DNA of 64,000 bases from Spinactinospora alkalitolerans (GCF_013408795.1 NZ_JACCCC010000001.1:1984001-2048000), one strand, 5' to 3'. Counted from the stretch's first letter, positions 21,048 to 30,480 are shown. The notes: generated by a model not told the origin, from the sequence alone. Made by a program: numbers and translations.

Positions 21048-21854
21048 TCAGGGGGCGGCGGCCGGGGCCCGGCCGCCGGAGGAGTCCTCCGGCACGGCCA
21101 CGGTCATGGAGGTCCGGATGGGCCGGAAGCCGAGGTGGTCGTAGAGCCGGCGCGCCGGGTTGCCGTCGCTGACGACGAGGTGCAGCGCCGCGAGCCCGTC
21201 GGCCGCCGCACGCGCCAGTGCACGGCGCAGGAGCAGCGCCCCCAGGCCGGCGTGGGCGGGGCCGGGGCGGCGGAAGAGCTCGCCGACCCAGGGCAGCCCG
21301 CCGTTGTCGTTGACCAGGACCCCGGCCACCACCCGATCGCGGGCGTCGACCGCCAGCGCGCTGCACGGCAGCAGCGGGCCCAGCACCCGGCCGGCCAGCA
21401 ACGGGGCGAGCTTTCCGGTCAGGGCCTCCTCGTCGCCGCAGGAATGGTGGTCGGGATGGCCGGGAGGGAATGCGGCCCGCCACGCGGGGAAGATCTCCTC
21501 GGCGCGGCGGTCGCAGGCGGTGATCCGCGTCCCGGGCCCGGGAGCCGATCCGGCCCATCCGGGGTGCGGCGGGTCGGCCACGAGGTCGCGCCGCATCGTG
21601 TGCGCGTGGCGCATCAGGCGGCCGCCGCGCTTCACCAGTCCCTCGCCCAGCTCCACGGTGCCGGACACGATCCACCCCGGCAGCAGCTCCAGGACCAGCC
21701 CGGCGGGGTCGGTTCCCGCGGTCTCCACCTGGCGCGCCCACGGGCGCCCGTCCCGCTCGTCCTCGATGTAGGCCAGGACCGCCCGGCCCCGGCCGTCGGC
21801 CCTGACCCGCCGTCCTCGCGTGCGCTCTTGCTCCGTCAAACCCCGTCCGTCCAT
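21048..21854 (-). CDS. GNAT-family N-acetyltransferase
   Basis: About 268 residues. The C-terminal half carries the GNAT fold: AVDARDRVVAGVLVND (strand 4 region), GLGALLLRRALARAAADG (acetyl-CoA loop, slightly degenerate from RxxGxG/A) and LVVSDGNPARRLYDHLGF. The N-terminal ~100 residues are less conserved and may be a second, degenerate GNAT half. The substrate is unknown. ATG 21854 (MDGRGLTEQER) is chosen; upstream in-frame codons to 21944 encode a Gly/Pro/Arg stretch that does not look translated. Confidence 0.75.
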   Translation of the reverse strand: MDGRGLTEQERTRGRRVRADGRGRAVLAYIEDERDGRPWARQVETAGTDPAGLVLELLPGWIVSGTVELGEGLVKRGGRLMRHAHTMRRDLVADPPHPGWAGSAPGPGTRITACDRRAEEIFPAWRAAFPPGHPDHHSCGDEEALTGKLAPLLAGRVLGPLLPCSALAVDARDRVVAGVLVNDNGGLPWVGELFRRPGPAHAGLGALLLRRALARAAADGLAALHLVVSDGNPARRLYDHLGFRPIRTSMTVAVPEDSSGGRAPAAAP

Positions 21855-21962
21855 GTCCGTGCGCGGCCTTCGCCGCGGCCACGGGAGTATCCGGCATCCG
21901 TCCCCACCGGGGCAACCGAATCGGGCGCCCGGCGAGTCCGGCACCCCCGGTGGAGGCCCCCG

Positions 21963-24086
21963 CTAGTGCGCCGCGTAGAGGGTCGGGCGCAGTTCGTTGA
22001 CGATGTCGGTGTCGCCGCGCTTGGTGAGCAGGTCCAGCAGGCGGGTCGGGTCGGTCGGGGCGCCGTCGGTGTCCTCGCTGATGCGCCGCGCGATGATCTC
22101 CAGCGCCTCCTCGGTGGAGGCCGGGGCGGTGTAGCCGATCAGGTGCAGCGCCTTGCTGGTCGGGCCGTGGTCGGTGAGGTCGGCCGACGGCAGCCGGCGC
22201 GCGTCGAGCCGGTCGCCGTTGACGGTGATGAACACGCGGTCGCCCGGCTGGGCCGACAGCCGGCGCAGCAGCGGCCGCAGCGAGTCGAACGCCGGCTGGT
22301 CGCGCCAGACCAGGACCAGCAGGTCGGCGCCCGGCGCGGTCAGGCACAGCAACCGCCCCGGCTGCAGCCCCAGGTGGGTGGCGTAGCCGGGCGGGACGGT
22401 GACCGGGGCGCCGTTGAGGTGGTCGGCCGTGACGTCGACGCGGTGCCACCAGCGGCCGTCGGGAGCGCGGAAGCAGCGGGCCGACGTCGTGACGTCGAGC
22501 CGCGGCTCCTGGCGCGGCTGCGCCACGGCGGGCCGGCGCCGGATCGGCAGGCCGTTGGCCGTGGTCGAGCCGGGCGAGTCCTGCGGCAGCATGGCGTGCC
22601 CCGCGGCGAAGGCCGCGGTCTGCTCCGGGGCCTCCATCGCCACCGACTCGTCCACCACCACGTAGCCGTCGCGCACGCTCACCCCCGGCGTGCTCAGCAG
22701 CCAGGCGCGCAGCGCCTGCGGACGGATCCCGAGCTTGCCCAGCCGGATGCCGGCCTCGGTGATGCTGGGACCGCCCGTCACGAGCTGCCGGGTCTGCCAG
22801 CGCAGCTGGTGGGGTTCGGCGGCGACCAGCCAGCCGTTGTGCAGCCGGCGGTCGGTGAACAGGGTGATGACGACCCGCCACAGCGGCGTCGCCAGGGACG
22901 GGACCTCCACGGGGTGGTCGGGGTGCGCGCTGATCAGGTGGTCGATCGTGGTGGCCGCGCCGAGCTGCTCGGAGATGTCGCGCAGGTGCTGGGTGACCGG
23001 CGCACCCGCCGGCGACCCCAGCCACTGCAGCAGCTGCTCCTCGACGGTGCGCTGGGCGTTGCGGATCTCGCCGATGTCCACCCTCAGCTGGTCCGACAGC
23101 ACGCGGATGCTCACCGGGTCGGCGGCGAACAGCCGCTCGGCGGCGACGGCGCGCTCCAGATCGCCCCAGGAACGGAACAACTGGTCCAGCAGGTCGATGA
23201 GCGGGTGCTCGCCGAGCCCGGCCGGGGCCTCGGCGGGGGGCGCGTCGTCGTCGGGGGTTTCGGTCCGCAGCGCCTTGGGCGGGCCGAAGGCCGGCCGGCG
23301 CAGGGTGCGGTTGGGGCCCAGCAGCGAGTTGCTGCGCGGACGCCGGGTCAGGCTCTCTGCCAGCGACGGGGTGGGCGGGGGGCTCGGCGGCGGGGTGCTG
23401 CTCGCGGGCGCCGGCTCCTCGGCGGCCTCCTCGTCGCGCTGCGCGCGCAGGGCGCGCAGCGTGCGGATGGCGCGGGTCGCGGGGCTCTGCTGCGGGCCGT
23501 CGTCGACGCTTTCGGCGTCGCCGGCCCCGGTGGCGTTGGTGAGGTAGGCCAGCGCGCTGTGCACGTGCTCGGGCGCCGAGGCGGGCATCCAGTTGGCGAT
23601 GGTGCGCACGGCCTCGACCATCAGGGCCGGGGAGGGCGAGGGGCCGCCGGCGCAGTCCCTGGTGAACGGGTGCACGGCCCGCCACGTCACCATGCTGACC
23701 ACTTCGAGGACGCCGCAGTTGTCGGGATGGCCCCAGTCGCGCATCGCCGCGGGCGAGGCCGTGACGAGCTGGTCCCAGCCGCCGGCCGTGGCCAGCACGG
23801 AGCCGCGCACCGGCTCGGCGATCTCGTCCATGTCCACCGCCAGCGCCCGCAGCGTCGGCAGGAACTCGTCGAGCGCCAGGTGGTCCCACTGCTCGACGGC
23901 CAGCCGGGCCAGGCAGTGGGCCAGCCAGGTCGGCCCGGCGATGTCGAGGACGCGGGGCAGCGGGAGGGAGCGCCACCAGCCGTCGACCAGGCGGGCGTGC
24001 CTCAGGACGTCGGCCACGTCGGCGGACTTGCTCCAGCGCAGAGCGGGGGCGAGGTCGATGAGGCAGATCGGTGAGACGGCATTCAT
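21963..24086 (-). CDS. Large hypothetical protein with sigma-region-4-like HTH segments
   Basis: A 707-residue soluble protein I cannot name. The first ~190 residues look helical. Residues about 195-295 are Pro/Ser/Glu-rich and probably disordered. Around 295-350 a segment (VSIRVLSDQLRVDIGEIRNAQRTVEEQL) resembles sigma-70 region 4 helix-turn-helix, followed by a winged-helix-like part ending near 470 (ITEAGIRLGKLGIRPQALRAWL). The C-terminal ~220 residues form a separate domain. This architecture recalls actinobacterial sigma-like DNA-binding proteins of unknown role. ATG 24086 is used; an AGGAGG lies about 18 bases upstream, farther than ideal. It is downstream of nothing obvious and likely monocistronic. 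Confidence 0.7.
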   Translation of the reverse strand: MNAVSPICLIDLAPALRWSKSADVADVLRHARLVDGWWRSLPLPRVLDIAGPTWLAHCLARLAVEQWDHLALDEFLPTLRALAVDMDEIAEPVRGSVLATAGGWDQLVTASPAAMRDWGHPDNCGVLEVVSMVTWRAVHPFTRDCAGGPSPSPALMVEAVRTIANWMPASAPEHVHSALAYLTNATGAGDAESVDDGPQQSPATRAIRTLRALRAQRDEEAAEEPAPASSTPPPSPPPTPSLAESLTRRPRSNSLLGPNRTLRRPAFGPPKALRTETPDDDAPPAEAPAGLGEHPLIDLLDQLFRSWGDLERAVAAERLFAADPVSIRVLSDQLRVDIGEIRNAQRTVEEQLLQWLGSPAGAPVTQHLRDISEQLGAATTIDHLISAHPDHPVEVPSLATPLWRVVITLFTDRRLHNGWLVAAEPHQLRWQTRQLVTGGPSITEAGIRLGKLGIRPQALRAWLLSTPGVSVRDGYVVVDESVAMEAPEQTAAFAAGHAMLPQDSPGSTTANGLPIRRRPAVAQPRQEPRLDVTTSARCFRAPDGRWWHRVDVTADHLNGAPVTVPPGYATHLGLQPGRLLCLTAPGADLLVLVWRDQPAFDSLRPLLRRLSAQPGDRVFITVNGDRLDARRLPSADLTDHGPTSKALHLIGYTAPASTEEALEIIARRISEDTDGAPTDPTRLLDLLTKRGDTDIVNELRPTLYAAH

Positions 24087-24474
24087 CTGCTGGGGACCTC
24101 GACCTCCTGGCATACGGCTCGCGGGACGTGCGGGGGGAGCGGCGCGGCTGTTCGGCTGTGCGCTACACACTACGCGTCCTTGAGCGGGCGCGGATGCCGA
24201 GCCGGTGCATTGCACGTCGTCGTCCACCGCACGGGGGAGGACGACCGGGGAGCGGATTGCTTGATTCGGCACCGGGGCGCCGACCTTCTGCGCAGATCGT
24301 ATGCGCGGCCGGAGTTCCTGGGTAGACCCGGGCCGCCTGATCCGGGCGGGCGGCCGCGGAAGTCCGGGACGCGATCCCCTGGCACACGTGATGTTCGACC
24401 GTGCCGGATTCGGGCCCATTGTGACCTAAGTCATGCTCCGCGGCGGCCCACCCGCCGGGCCGTTCACCCGGGCG
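24087..24474. other. Intergenic 388 bp
   Basis: No credible gene on either strand. It holds the upstream region of the minus-strand 707-residue protein gene and the 3' flank of the SseB-like gene. Near 24420 there is a short tgtgacctaagtcat patch that is less GC-rich than its surroundings. I see no clear hairpin or repeat. Confidence 0.4.
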
Positions 24475-24960
24475 CTACTCCTGGGCCAGGGCCGGCACGC
24501 TCTCGGGATAGATCGGCGCGCTCACCGGGTTGCCCGGGTTCAGCGCGAGCCCCACCCCCTGGGGCAGCACGCCGGCGAGGTCGCGGGCGGGCAGCACGGT
24601 GAACGGCAGGCCCTCGCTGTGCACGCGGAGCTGCTCCTCGGAGGTGAAGACCGGAATGAACGAGGAGCCCTCCAGCTCCAGCGTCGGCAGCGCGACCGAG
24701 CCGTCGTCCTGCATGCCCGACCCCTCCGGCAGGGGCACCCACAGGCTGCCCTCGCGCAGGGTCTCGATGAAGTGCATGACGGGGGCGGTGTCGCCCTCCT
24801 CCTCTGGGCCGTCCGCCGCCCCGTCCCGCCTGCTCCGTTCGATGGCCTGGCCGAGAGCCTCCTCGACCGGATTGACGGGGAAGTCCGCGGTGCCCCCGGA
24901 GTCCGGGGCGCCGGGGACCTGGTTCTCGGAGGCCGGGTCTCCCGGCGTCGGAGTGCTCAT
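24475..24960 (-). CDS. SseB-family protein
   Basis: A 161-residue protein with the SseB N-terminal domain: FIETLREGSLWVPLPEG, then SFIPVFTSEEQL, a Gly-Leu-Pro-Phe segment, and GVGLALNPGNP at the end. The N-terminal ~55 residues are acidic and probably unstructured. Function is not established in actinobacteria; in Salmonella the SseB name refers to a secreted translocon protein, a different and misleading association. ATG 24960 is used because GAGGAGC lies about 10 bases upstream and the extension to 25161 is Arg-rich. Confidence 0.8.
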   Translation of the reverse strand: MSTPTPGDPASENQVPGAPDSGGTADFPVNPVEEALGQAIERSRRDGAADGPEEEGDTAPVMHFIETLREGSLWVPLPEGSGMQDDGSVALPTLELEGSSFIPVFTSEEQLRVHSEGLPFTVLPARDLAGVLPQGVGLALNPGNPVSAPIYPESVPALAQE

Positions 24961-25262
24961 GGCCGTGCGGCTCCTCGTGATCGTCGTACTGCCGCCGCGG
25001 TCCCTTCCGCCGCCGTGCGCGCGAGGCGCACGGCGGGACCGGGAAGCGCGCCCCACCGGCGCGACCGGCCCGTGCGCCTCCCGCTGTCCGCAACCGTGTC
25101 GGCGAAGGTCGGCGGTATGCTTGTGGGGTCCGCCGTACCCTGCCTCTTCGTTCTGACACATTCACCCCGGTGTTGCGAAGGGCACACGCGACGTCCCCGC
25201 GATTCCTCCTGACCGCGGTCCGGTACGTCCACGTGGTCGAGCCGCACGATTGATTGGTTGAC

Positions 25263-26111
25263 GTGACTGACCTGGAGACAGATCCCCCTGACCGCGCGCA
25301 GGCGGAGAGCCCGGCGGTCATCCGCTCCTACGTGGCCATCGGGGACAGCCTGACCGAAGGGCTCGACGACCTCGGTCCGGACGGCGGCTACCGAGGGTTC
25401 GCCGACCGGCTCGCCGAGCACCTGGGCGCATCGGAGCCCGACTTCCGCTACGCCAACCTCGCGGTGCGGGGCCGACGGATGCGCCACATCTTCGGCGAGC
25501 AGCTCGAACAGACGCTGAAGTTCGCCCCCGACCTGGTGACCGTGCACGCCGGGGGCAACGACGTACTGCGGCCCAACACCGACCTCGACCTGCTCGCGCT
25601 GGACTACGACCGCGGCATCCGCCTGCTGCGCGAGGCCGGGATCCACGTCGTGATGCTGTCCGGGCACGACACCGGCTGGATCCCCGTGCTGCGCGTCTAC
25701 CGGGGCCGGATCGCGGTGTTCAGCATGCACCTGCGGGCCATCGCCGAACGCAACGGCTGCGACATCGTGGACCTGTGGTCGCTGGACGCGCTCAACGACC
25801 CGCGGGCCTGGAGCGTGGACCGGCTGCACTTCAACGCCGACGGCCACCACATCGTGGCCGCGCGCATCGCCGACCTGCTCGGCCACCCGTTCGGCGGCCG
25901 CGAGATCTGGGCGAACCCCTGGCCGGGCCCGCTGGAACGGCTGCCCCGCATCATCCGGCGCCGCGAGAACCTCAAGTGGGCGCGCGAACACCTCGTGCCC
26001 TGGCTCAGCCGGCGCGCGATGGGCCGCTCCTCCGGCGACGGCCGCATGCCCAAGCGCCCGGACATGACCGCCCTGCGCGACCGCGGCCCCGGCGACGAGG
26101 GCCGCTCCTAG
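25263..26111 (+). CDS. SGNH/GDSL hydrolase family protein
   Basis: About 282 residues, no signal peptide. SGNH blocks are clear: block I AIGDSLTEGL (nucleophile Ser), block II Gly in NLAVRGRRM, block III HAGGNDVLRP, and block V DRLHFNADGH with catalytic Asp and His. It is probably a cytoplasmic esterase or lipase with unknown substrate. The start is uncertain: GTG 25263 is preferred over TTG 25254, and neither has a clear ribosome site, so the transcript could be leaderless. The C-terminus has a basic ~60-residue tail (RIIRRRENLKWAREHLVPW). Confidence 0.87.
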   Translation: MTDLETDPPDRAQAESPAVIRSYVAIGDSLTEGLDDLGPDGGYRGFADRLAEHLGASEPDFRYANLAVRGRRMRHIFGEQLEQTLKFAPDLVTVHAGGNDVLRPNTDLDLLALDYDRGIRLLREAGIHVVMLSGHDTGWIPVLRVYRGRIAVFSMHLRAIAERNGCDIVDLWSLDALNDPRAWSVDRLHFNADGHHIVAARIADLLGHPFGGREIWANPWPGPLERLPRIIRRRENLKWAREHLVPWLSRRAMGRSSGDGRMPKRPDMTALRDRGPGDEGRS

Positions 26112-26121
26112 TCGGCCGCAC

Positions 26122-27288
26122 CTAGCCGGACAGGCTCCTGATCAGGTCGCCGACGTGCACGATCCCCATGCACTGGCCGAACTCGTTGACCGCGATCAGG
26201 TCGTCGTAGACGCGCTCGCGGTCGGTGCCGGCGGCACGCAGGGCGGCCATCGCCGGCACGCCGCGCGACACCGTGCGCGGCGCATCGGCGAGGCGCTGCG
26301 CACGGCGCCTGGCGTGCAGCGCGTGGCCGTAGGGGCCGGTGATGGAGAGCAGGAAGCGGGCGCGGTCGAGCGAGGCCACCGGGCGCTCCCTGTGGTCGAG
26401 CAGGATGACGCTGTTGAGCGCGGTGTCGTTGGTGAAGGCGTCCAGCACCTCTTCGGCCGTCGCGTCCTCGGCCATCGTGACGGCCGGAACCGTGAACTCG
26501 CTGACCCGCGGCCCCACGTCCATCCCCGGCGCGGTGGAGGTCATGGACGAGTCGGGGACGGCGCGGACGCGGTCGCCGGGGCTCCAGTCGTCACCGGCGA
26601 ACAGCGGACCGTGGGCCAGCCGCACCCCGGCCTGCCGCAGCCTCGTCAACTGCGGCACCGAACGGACGTCGGCCGCCAGCGGGAACACGCTCGACCCGCG
26701 CCCGATCCGGGACAGCCCGTCCACGACCGCGGTCCGCCGCTCGTCGCCGGGCACGCCCGCGGTGAGGTGGGGATCGATCCGGAACAGGAACGGAGTGGCC
26801 TCCAGCAGCAGGTCGGGCGGGACCTGAGCGGTGCCCAGCCCGCAGCGGAACCCCATCTCCCGCAGATGGCCCAGCCCGCGCAGCAGCGCCTCGCGCGGCA
26901 CGTCGCGCAGCTCGGGGCCGACCATCAGGGTCACCTCCCGCGGCCGCCGGCCGGCCCGCCGCAGGTTGTGCTCCAGCAGGGCGAACGGCTCGCGGCCGGC
27001 GAGCACGGTGCTCGCCGGGACGGGCAGCACCAGCGGCAGCAGCGGTTCCGCCGACGCCATCCGGCGCGCGAGTCTGGCCAGGCGCTCGGCCTGGACCGCG
27101 GGGTCGTCGATCGAGGGGACCGCGCCCGGCACCTCGACCTCCACCGCGAGCACCGCGCCGGAGTCGAGGTCGACGACGGGTCGGAACACCACGGCGTCGG
27201 CGGACTCGGCACCGTGGACGTCCTCGGCGGCGAGGGCCGCGCCGGAGCGCGCGCCACTGGCGTGGAAGGAATCTCGGTGAAGGGTCAC
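26122..27288 (-). CDS. Degenerate EAL-domain protein with C-terminal CBS-like domain
   Basis: A 388-residue protein. Residues about 30-250 follow the EAL fold (FRPVVDLDSGAVLAVEVEVPG where active enzymes have an EAL/E-x-L motif; DRR and Lys motifs are not apparent). The metal-binding glutamate motif is replaced, so c-di-GMP hydrolysis is unlikely and it may act as a nucleotide sensor or protein-binding domain. Residues about 265-385 resemble a CBS pair or PAS-like sensor (FTVPAVTMAEDATAEEVLDAF, VILLDHRERPVASL). GTG 27288 is the start. It is convergent with the SGNH gene (10 bp between stops). Confidence 0.7.
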   Translation of the reverse strand: MTLHRDSFHASGARSGAALAAEDVHGAESADAVVFRPVVDLDSGAVLAVEVEVPGAVPSIDDPAVQAERLARLARRMASAEPLLPLVLPVPASTVLAGREPFALLEHNLRRAGRRPREVTLMVGPELRDVPREALLRGLGHLREMGFRCGLGTAQVPPDLLLEATPFLFRIDPHLTAGVPGDERRTAVVDGLSRIGRGSSVFPLAADVRSVPQLTRLRQAGVRLAHGPLFAGDDWSPGDRVRAVPDSSMTSTAPGMDVGPRVSEFTVPAVTMAEDATAEEVLDAFTNDTALNSVILLDHRERPVASLDRARFLLSITGPYGHALHARRRAQRLADAPRTVSRGVPAMAALRAAGTDRERVYDDLIAVNEFGQCMGIVHVGDLIRSLSG

Positions 27289-27455
27289 CCGTCCATCTTC
27301 ACCTTCAAAACGCCGCGGACGAGGACGCGTCAGTCGAAGTTCAGTGGAACTTCCCGTCCGTGCAGCACGCCGTTAACGGTCACGTTGAGTGACCCATACC
27401 CCATTTCGCCCAATGATCCGACGGATCCTCCACGGCGGCGGGCGATTGCGAACGA

Positions 27456-27497
27456 CAGCGGGGCGGACGAGAGCATACTCCCTCGTCCGCCCCGCTG
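27456..27497. terminator. Hairpin terminator after the fab-accD locus
   Basis: A perfect inverted repeat with 16 bp arms (CAGCGGGGCGGACGAG and its complement) around a 10-base loop, 40 bp past the accD stop on the minus strand. It would end the long fabD-to-accD transcript. Confidence 0.8.
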
Positions 27498-27536
27498 CCA
27501 GCGCGCGGCCCGCCTCCGTTGGCGGCCAAGCGGAAC

Positions 27537-28976
27537 CTACAGGGGGATGTTGCCGTGGGCGCCGCGGGCGGGCGGTGCGGTGGAGATGGCCTCGGCCAGC
27601 GCGGAGCGGGTCTGCTCGGGTTCGATGACGTCGTCGATGACGCCCAGTTCGCGGGCGCGCTCCAGGCCGCCGGCGATCTTCTCGTGCTCGGCGGCCAGCT
27701 CGGCCTCCAGCGCCGGACGCTCCTCCTCGGCCACCGCGGCCAGCTTCTTGCGGTGCAGGATCCGCACCGCCGCCACCGGGCCCATGACCGCGACCTCGGC
27801 GGTGGGCCAGGCCAGCACCCGGGTGGCGCCCAGCGCGCGGGAGTTCATGGCGATGTAGGCGCCGCCGTAGGACTTGCGGGTCACCAGCGTCACCCGCGCC
27901 ACCGTGGCCTCGGCGAAGGCGTGCAGCAGCTTGGCGCCGCGGCGTACCACGCCGTCCCACTCCTGGCCGACCCCGGGCAGGTAGCCGGGCACGTCCACGA
28001 TCACCACCAGCGGCACGCCGAAGGAGTCGCACATCCGCACGAACCGCGCGGCCTTCTCCGCCGACTTCGACTCCAGGCAGCCGCCCAGCCGCAGCGGGTT
28101 GTTGGCGATGACGCCGATCGTGCGCCCGCCCAGCCGGCCCAGCGCCGTGACGATGCTGGGCGCGTACTTGGCCTGAAGCTCGATCGACTCCTCGCCCAGC
28201 GGCGCGTCCAGGACGCCGTTGATCAGCGGCTTGACGTCGTAGGCCCGGCGCGGCGACTCCGGCAGCACCTCACCCAGGTCGATGTCGCCGACCGCTTCGG
28301 TGCGCATCTGGCCCTGGTGGCCCAGCAGCAGCGCCAGCCGGCGCCCCTGCACCATCGCCGCGGTGTCGTCGGGTGCGGTCACATGCACCACGCCGCTGCG
28401 CCGGCCGTGCGCGTCGACACCGCCCAGCTCCTCGGCGCTGATCTGCTCGCCGGTCACGCTGCGCACCACATCGGGGCCGGTGACGAACACCTTGCCGCCC
28501 GTCGACATCACCACGATGTCGGTCAGCGCCGGACCGTAGGCCGCGCCGCCGGCCGCCGGGCCCAGCACCACCGAGATCTGGGGGACCACGCCCGAGGCGC
28601 GGGTCATGGCCGCGAACACCCGGCCCACCGCGTGCAGGCTCTCCACGCCCTCGGCCAGCCGGGCGCCGCCCGAGTGCCACAGCCCGACCACCGGCGTCCG
28701 CTCGCGCACCGCGTGCTCGTAGGCGGCCTCGATCGCCGCGCACCCCGCGGTGCCCATCGCCCCGCCCTGGATGCGCGCGTCGTTGGCGAAGGCCACCGCC
28801 GGCATGCCGTTGATCCGTCCCGCACCGGCCAGCGCGGCGCTGTCGTCCTGGGCGGTGATGAGCCGCAGCGACCCCGCGTCGAAGAACGCGGCCAGCCGTA
28901 CCCGCGGGTCGCGGGGGTCCTCGGCTTCGGTGGTCGGCGCCGCGGCGGCGACCACCCGATTGTCGATCACGGTCAC
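27537..28976 (-). CDS. accD: Acyl-CoA carboxylase beta (carboxyltransferase) subunit, AccD6-like
   Basis: A 479-residue biotin-dependent carboxyltransferase transferring carboxyl from biotin to acetyl- or propionyl-CoA. Crotonase-fold landmarks include GLWHSGGARLAEG, VLGPAAGGAAYGPALTD, the C-terminal GYLPGVGQEWDGVVRRGAKLL and KSYGGAYIAMNSRALG. As in the mycobacterial fabD-acpM-kasA-kasB-accD6 operon it lies downstream of FAS-II genes, so it most likely supplies malonyl-CoA for them. It is somewhat shorter at the N-terminus than PccB-type subunits. GTG 28976 is chosen for AAGGAG at good spacing; the Ser/Pro/Arg-rich upstream frame is not included. A biotin carboxylase alpha subunit is not in the window. 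Confidence 0.9.
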   Translation of the reverse strand: MTVIDNRVVAAAAPTTEAEDPRDPRVRLAAFFDAGSLRLITAQDDSAALAGAGRINGMPAVAFANDARIQGGAMGTAGCAAIEAAYEHAVRERTPVVGLWHSGGARLAEGVESLHAVGRVFAAMTRASGVVPQISVVLGPAAGGAAYGPALTDIVVMSTGGKVFVTGPDVVRSVTGEQISAEELGGVDAHGRRSGVVHVTAPDDTAAMVQGRRLALLLGHQGQMRTEAVGDIDLGEVLPESPRRAYDVKPLINGVLDAPLGEESIELQAKYAPSIVTALGRLGGRTIGVIANNPLRLGGCLESKSAEKAARFVRMCDSFGVPLVVIVDVPGYLPGVGQEWDGVVRRGAKLLHAFAEATVARVTLVTRKSYGGAYIAMNSRALGATRVLAWPTAEVAVMGPVAAVRILHRKKLAAVAEEERPALEAELAAEHEKIAGGLERARELGVIDDVIEPEQTRSALAEAISTAPPARGAHGNIPL

Positions 28977-29119
28977 GTCAGCCAACTCCTTCGAGGAAGC
29001 GGTCGGGAAGCGGTCGGTGGAAGCGGTCGGGTCGTCGCCCGCCCGCTCGGACGGCCGGGAGCCGCGACGGGCCGGCGGCGCACCCGCGGGCACGTCGGCG
29101 CCGGCGGGTGCGCCGCGGG

Positions 29120-30358
29120 TCACGGCCGACGGAACGCGATGGCGATGTTGTGGCCGCCGAAGCCGAAGGACTCGTTGATCGCGGCGACGGCACCGGTCGG
29201 CAGCTCGCGCGGCTCGTCGCGCACGATGTCGACCGTGACGCCGGGGTCGAGCTCGTCGATGTTGATGGTCGGCGGGATCCGGCCGTGGTGCAGGGTCAGG
29301 ACGGTCGCGATGGACTCCACCGCGCCGGCCCCGCCCAGCAGGTGGCCCGTCATGGACTTGGTCGAGGTGACCGCCACCGCGTCGGCGGCGGAGTCGCCCA
29401 GCGCGATGCGGATCGCCTTCGTCTCGCCCACGTCACCGGTCGGGGTGGACGTGGCGTGCGCGTTGACGTGCGCGATCTCGTCGGGCTTCAGCCCGGCGTC
29501 GGCCAGCGCGTCGGTGATGGCGCGCGACTGGCCGCCCCCCTCCGGGTCGGGCTGCACGATGTCGTGGGCGTCGTCGGAGTAGCCGGCTCCCGCGGCCACG
29601 GCGTAGACCCTGGCCCCGCGTGCCGCGGCGTGCTCGGCGGACTCCAGCACGACGATGCCGGCGCCCTCGCTCATGACGAACCCGTCCCGGTTGGCGTCGA
29701 AGGGCCGCGACGCCCGCTGCGGGTCGTCGTTGCGCGTGGACAGCGCGCGCATGGCGGCGAAGGAGGCGATGTTGAGCGGGTGGATGGCCGCCTCGGTGCC
29801 GCCGGCGATGACGACGTCGGCCCGGCCCGAGCGGATCATCGCGATCCCGTCGGCGATGGCCTCGGCGCTGGAGGCGCACGCGCTCACCGGGGCGTGCGCG
29901 CCGGCGCGGGCGGTGAACTCCAGGGCCACGGCCGCGGACGGGCTGTTGGGCATCAGCATCGGCACCGTGAACGGCGAGACGCGCTTCCAGCCCTTCTCGC
30001 GGAAGACGTCGTACTGCTCCAGGATCGTCAGGATGCCCCCGATGCCGCTGGAGACGACGACGCCCAGGCGCAGCGGATCGATCTCGGGGGAGCCGGCGTC
30101 GGCCCACGCCTCGTGCGCGGCCACCAGGGAGAACTGCTGGGTGCGGTCCAGGCGGCGCAGGCGGTGGCGGGGCAGCTTCTGGGAGGGGTCCTCGGCGGCG
30201 ACGCCGGCGAAGTGGACGGGCAGTTCCTTGACCCAGTCCTCGTCGATGGTCTGGATACCGGACCGACCCTCGAGAAGCGCGGACCAGGTACTGGCGACGT
30301 CACCTCCCAGCGGGGTGGTGGCACCGAGGCCGGTGACGACGACATCGGTAGTGCTCAT
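29120..30358 (-). CDS. fabF: Beta-ketoacyl-ACP synthase II
   Basis: A 412-residue condensing enzyme for fatty-acid chain elongation. The catalytic triad is visible: Cys161 in VSACASSAEA, His in NAHATSTPTGD and His in KSMTGHLLGGAGAVE; the C-terminus ends with NESFGFGGHN. ATG 30358 is clear. It is separated from acpP by 122 bp that contain a strong hairpin, and from accD by 143 bp. Confidence 0.96.
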   Translation of the reverse strand: MSTTDVVVTGLGATTPLGGDVASTWSALLEGRSGIQTIDEDWVKELPVHFAGVAAEDPSQKLPRHRLRRLDRTQQFSLVAAHEAWADAGSPEIDPLRLGVVVSSGIGGILTILEQYDVFREKGWKRVSPFTVPMLMPNSPSAAVALEFTARAGAHAPVSACASSAEAIADGIAMIRSGRADVVIAGGTEAAIHPLNIASFAAMRALSTRNDDPQRASRPFDANRDGFVMSEGAGIVVLESAEHAAARGARVYAVAAGAGYSDDAHDIVQPDPEGGGQSRAITDALADAGLKPDEIAHVNAHATSTPTGDVGETKAIRIALGDSAADAVAVTSTKSMTGHLLGGAGAVESIATVLTLHHGRIPPTINIDELDPGVTVDIVRDEPRELPTGAVAAINESFGFGGHNIAIAFRRP

Positions 30359-30441
30359 TGGCCGATCGCCCTTCTCGTCTCGTGGTCGGTTCCCGTCGGC
30401 ACGGCGCCTGCGGGGTGGGTGGCGCCTCGTGAGCGCCGGGA

Positions 30442-30473
30442 CCGCCCGCCGGCGCTGTGGCGCCGGCGGGCGG
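30442..30473. promoter_or_regulatory. Intercistronic hairpin between acpP and fabF
   Basis: A perfect inverted repeat with 14 bp arms (CCGCCCGCCGGCGC and complement) and a TGTG loop, 7 bp past the acpP stop and inside the operon. It has no T tract. It may be a partial terminator or an mRNA 3'-end stabiliser that lets acpP be expressed above fabF. Confidence 0.7.
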
Positions 30474-30480
30474 GGGACGG

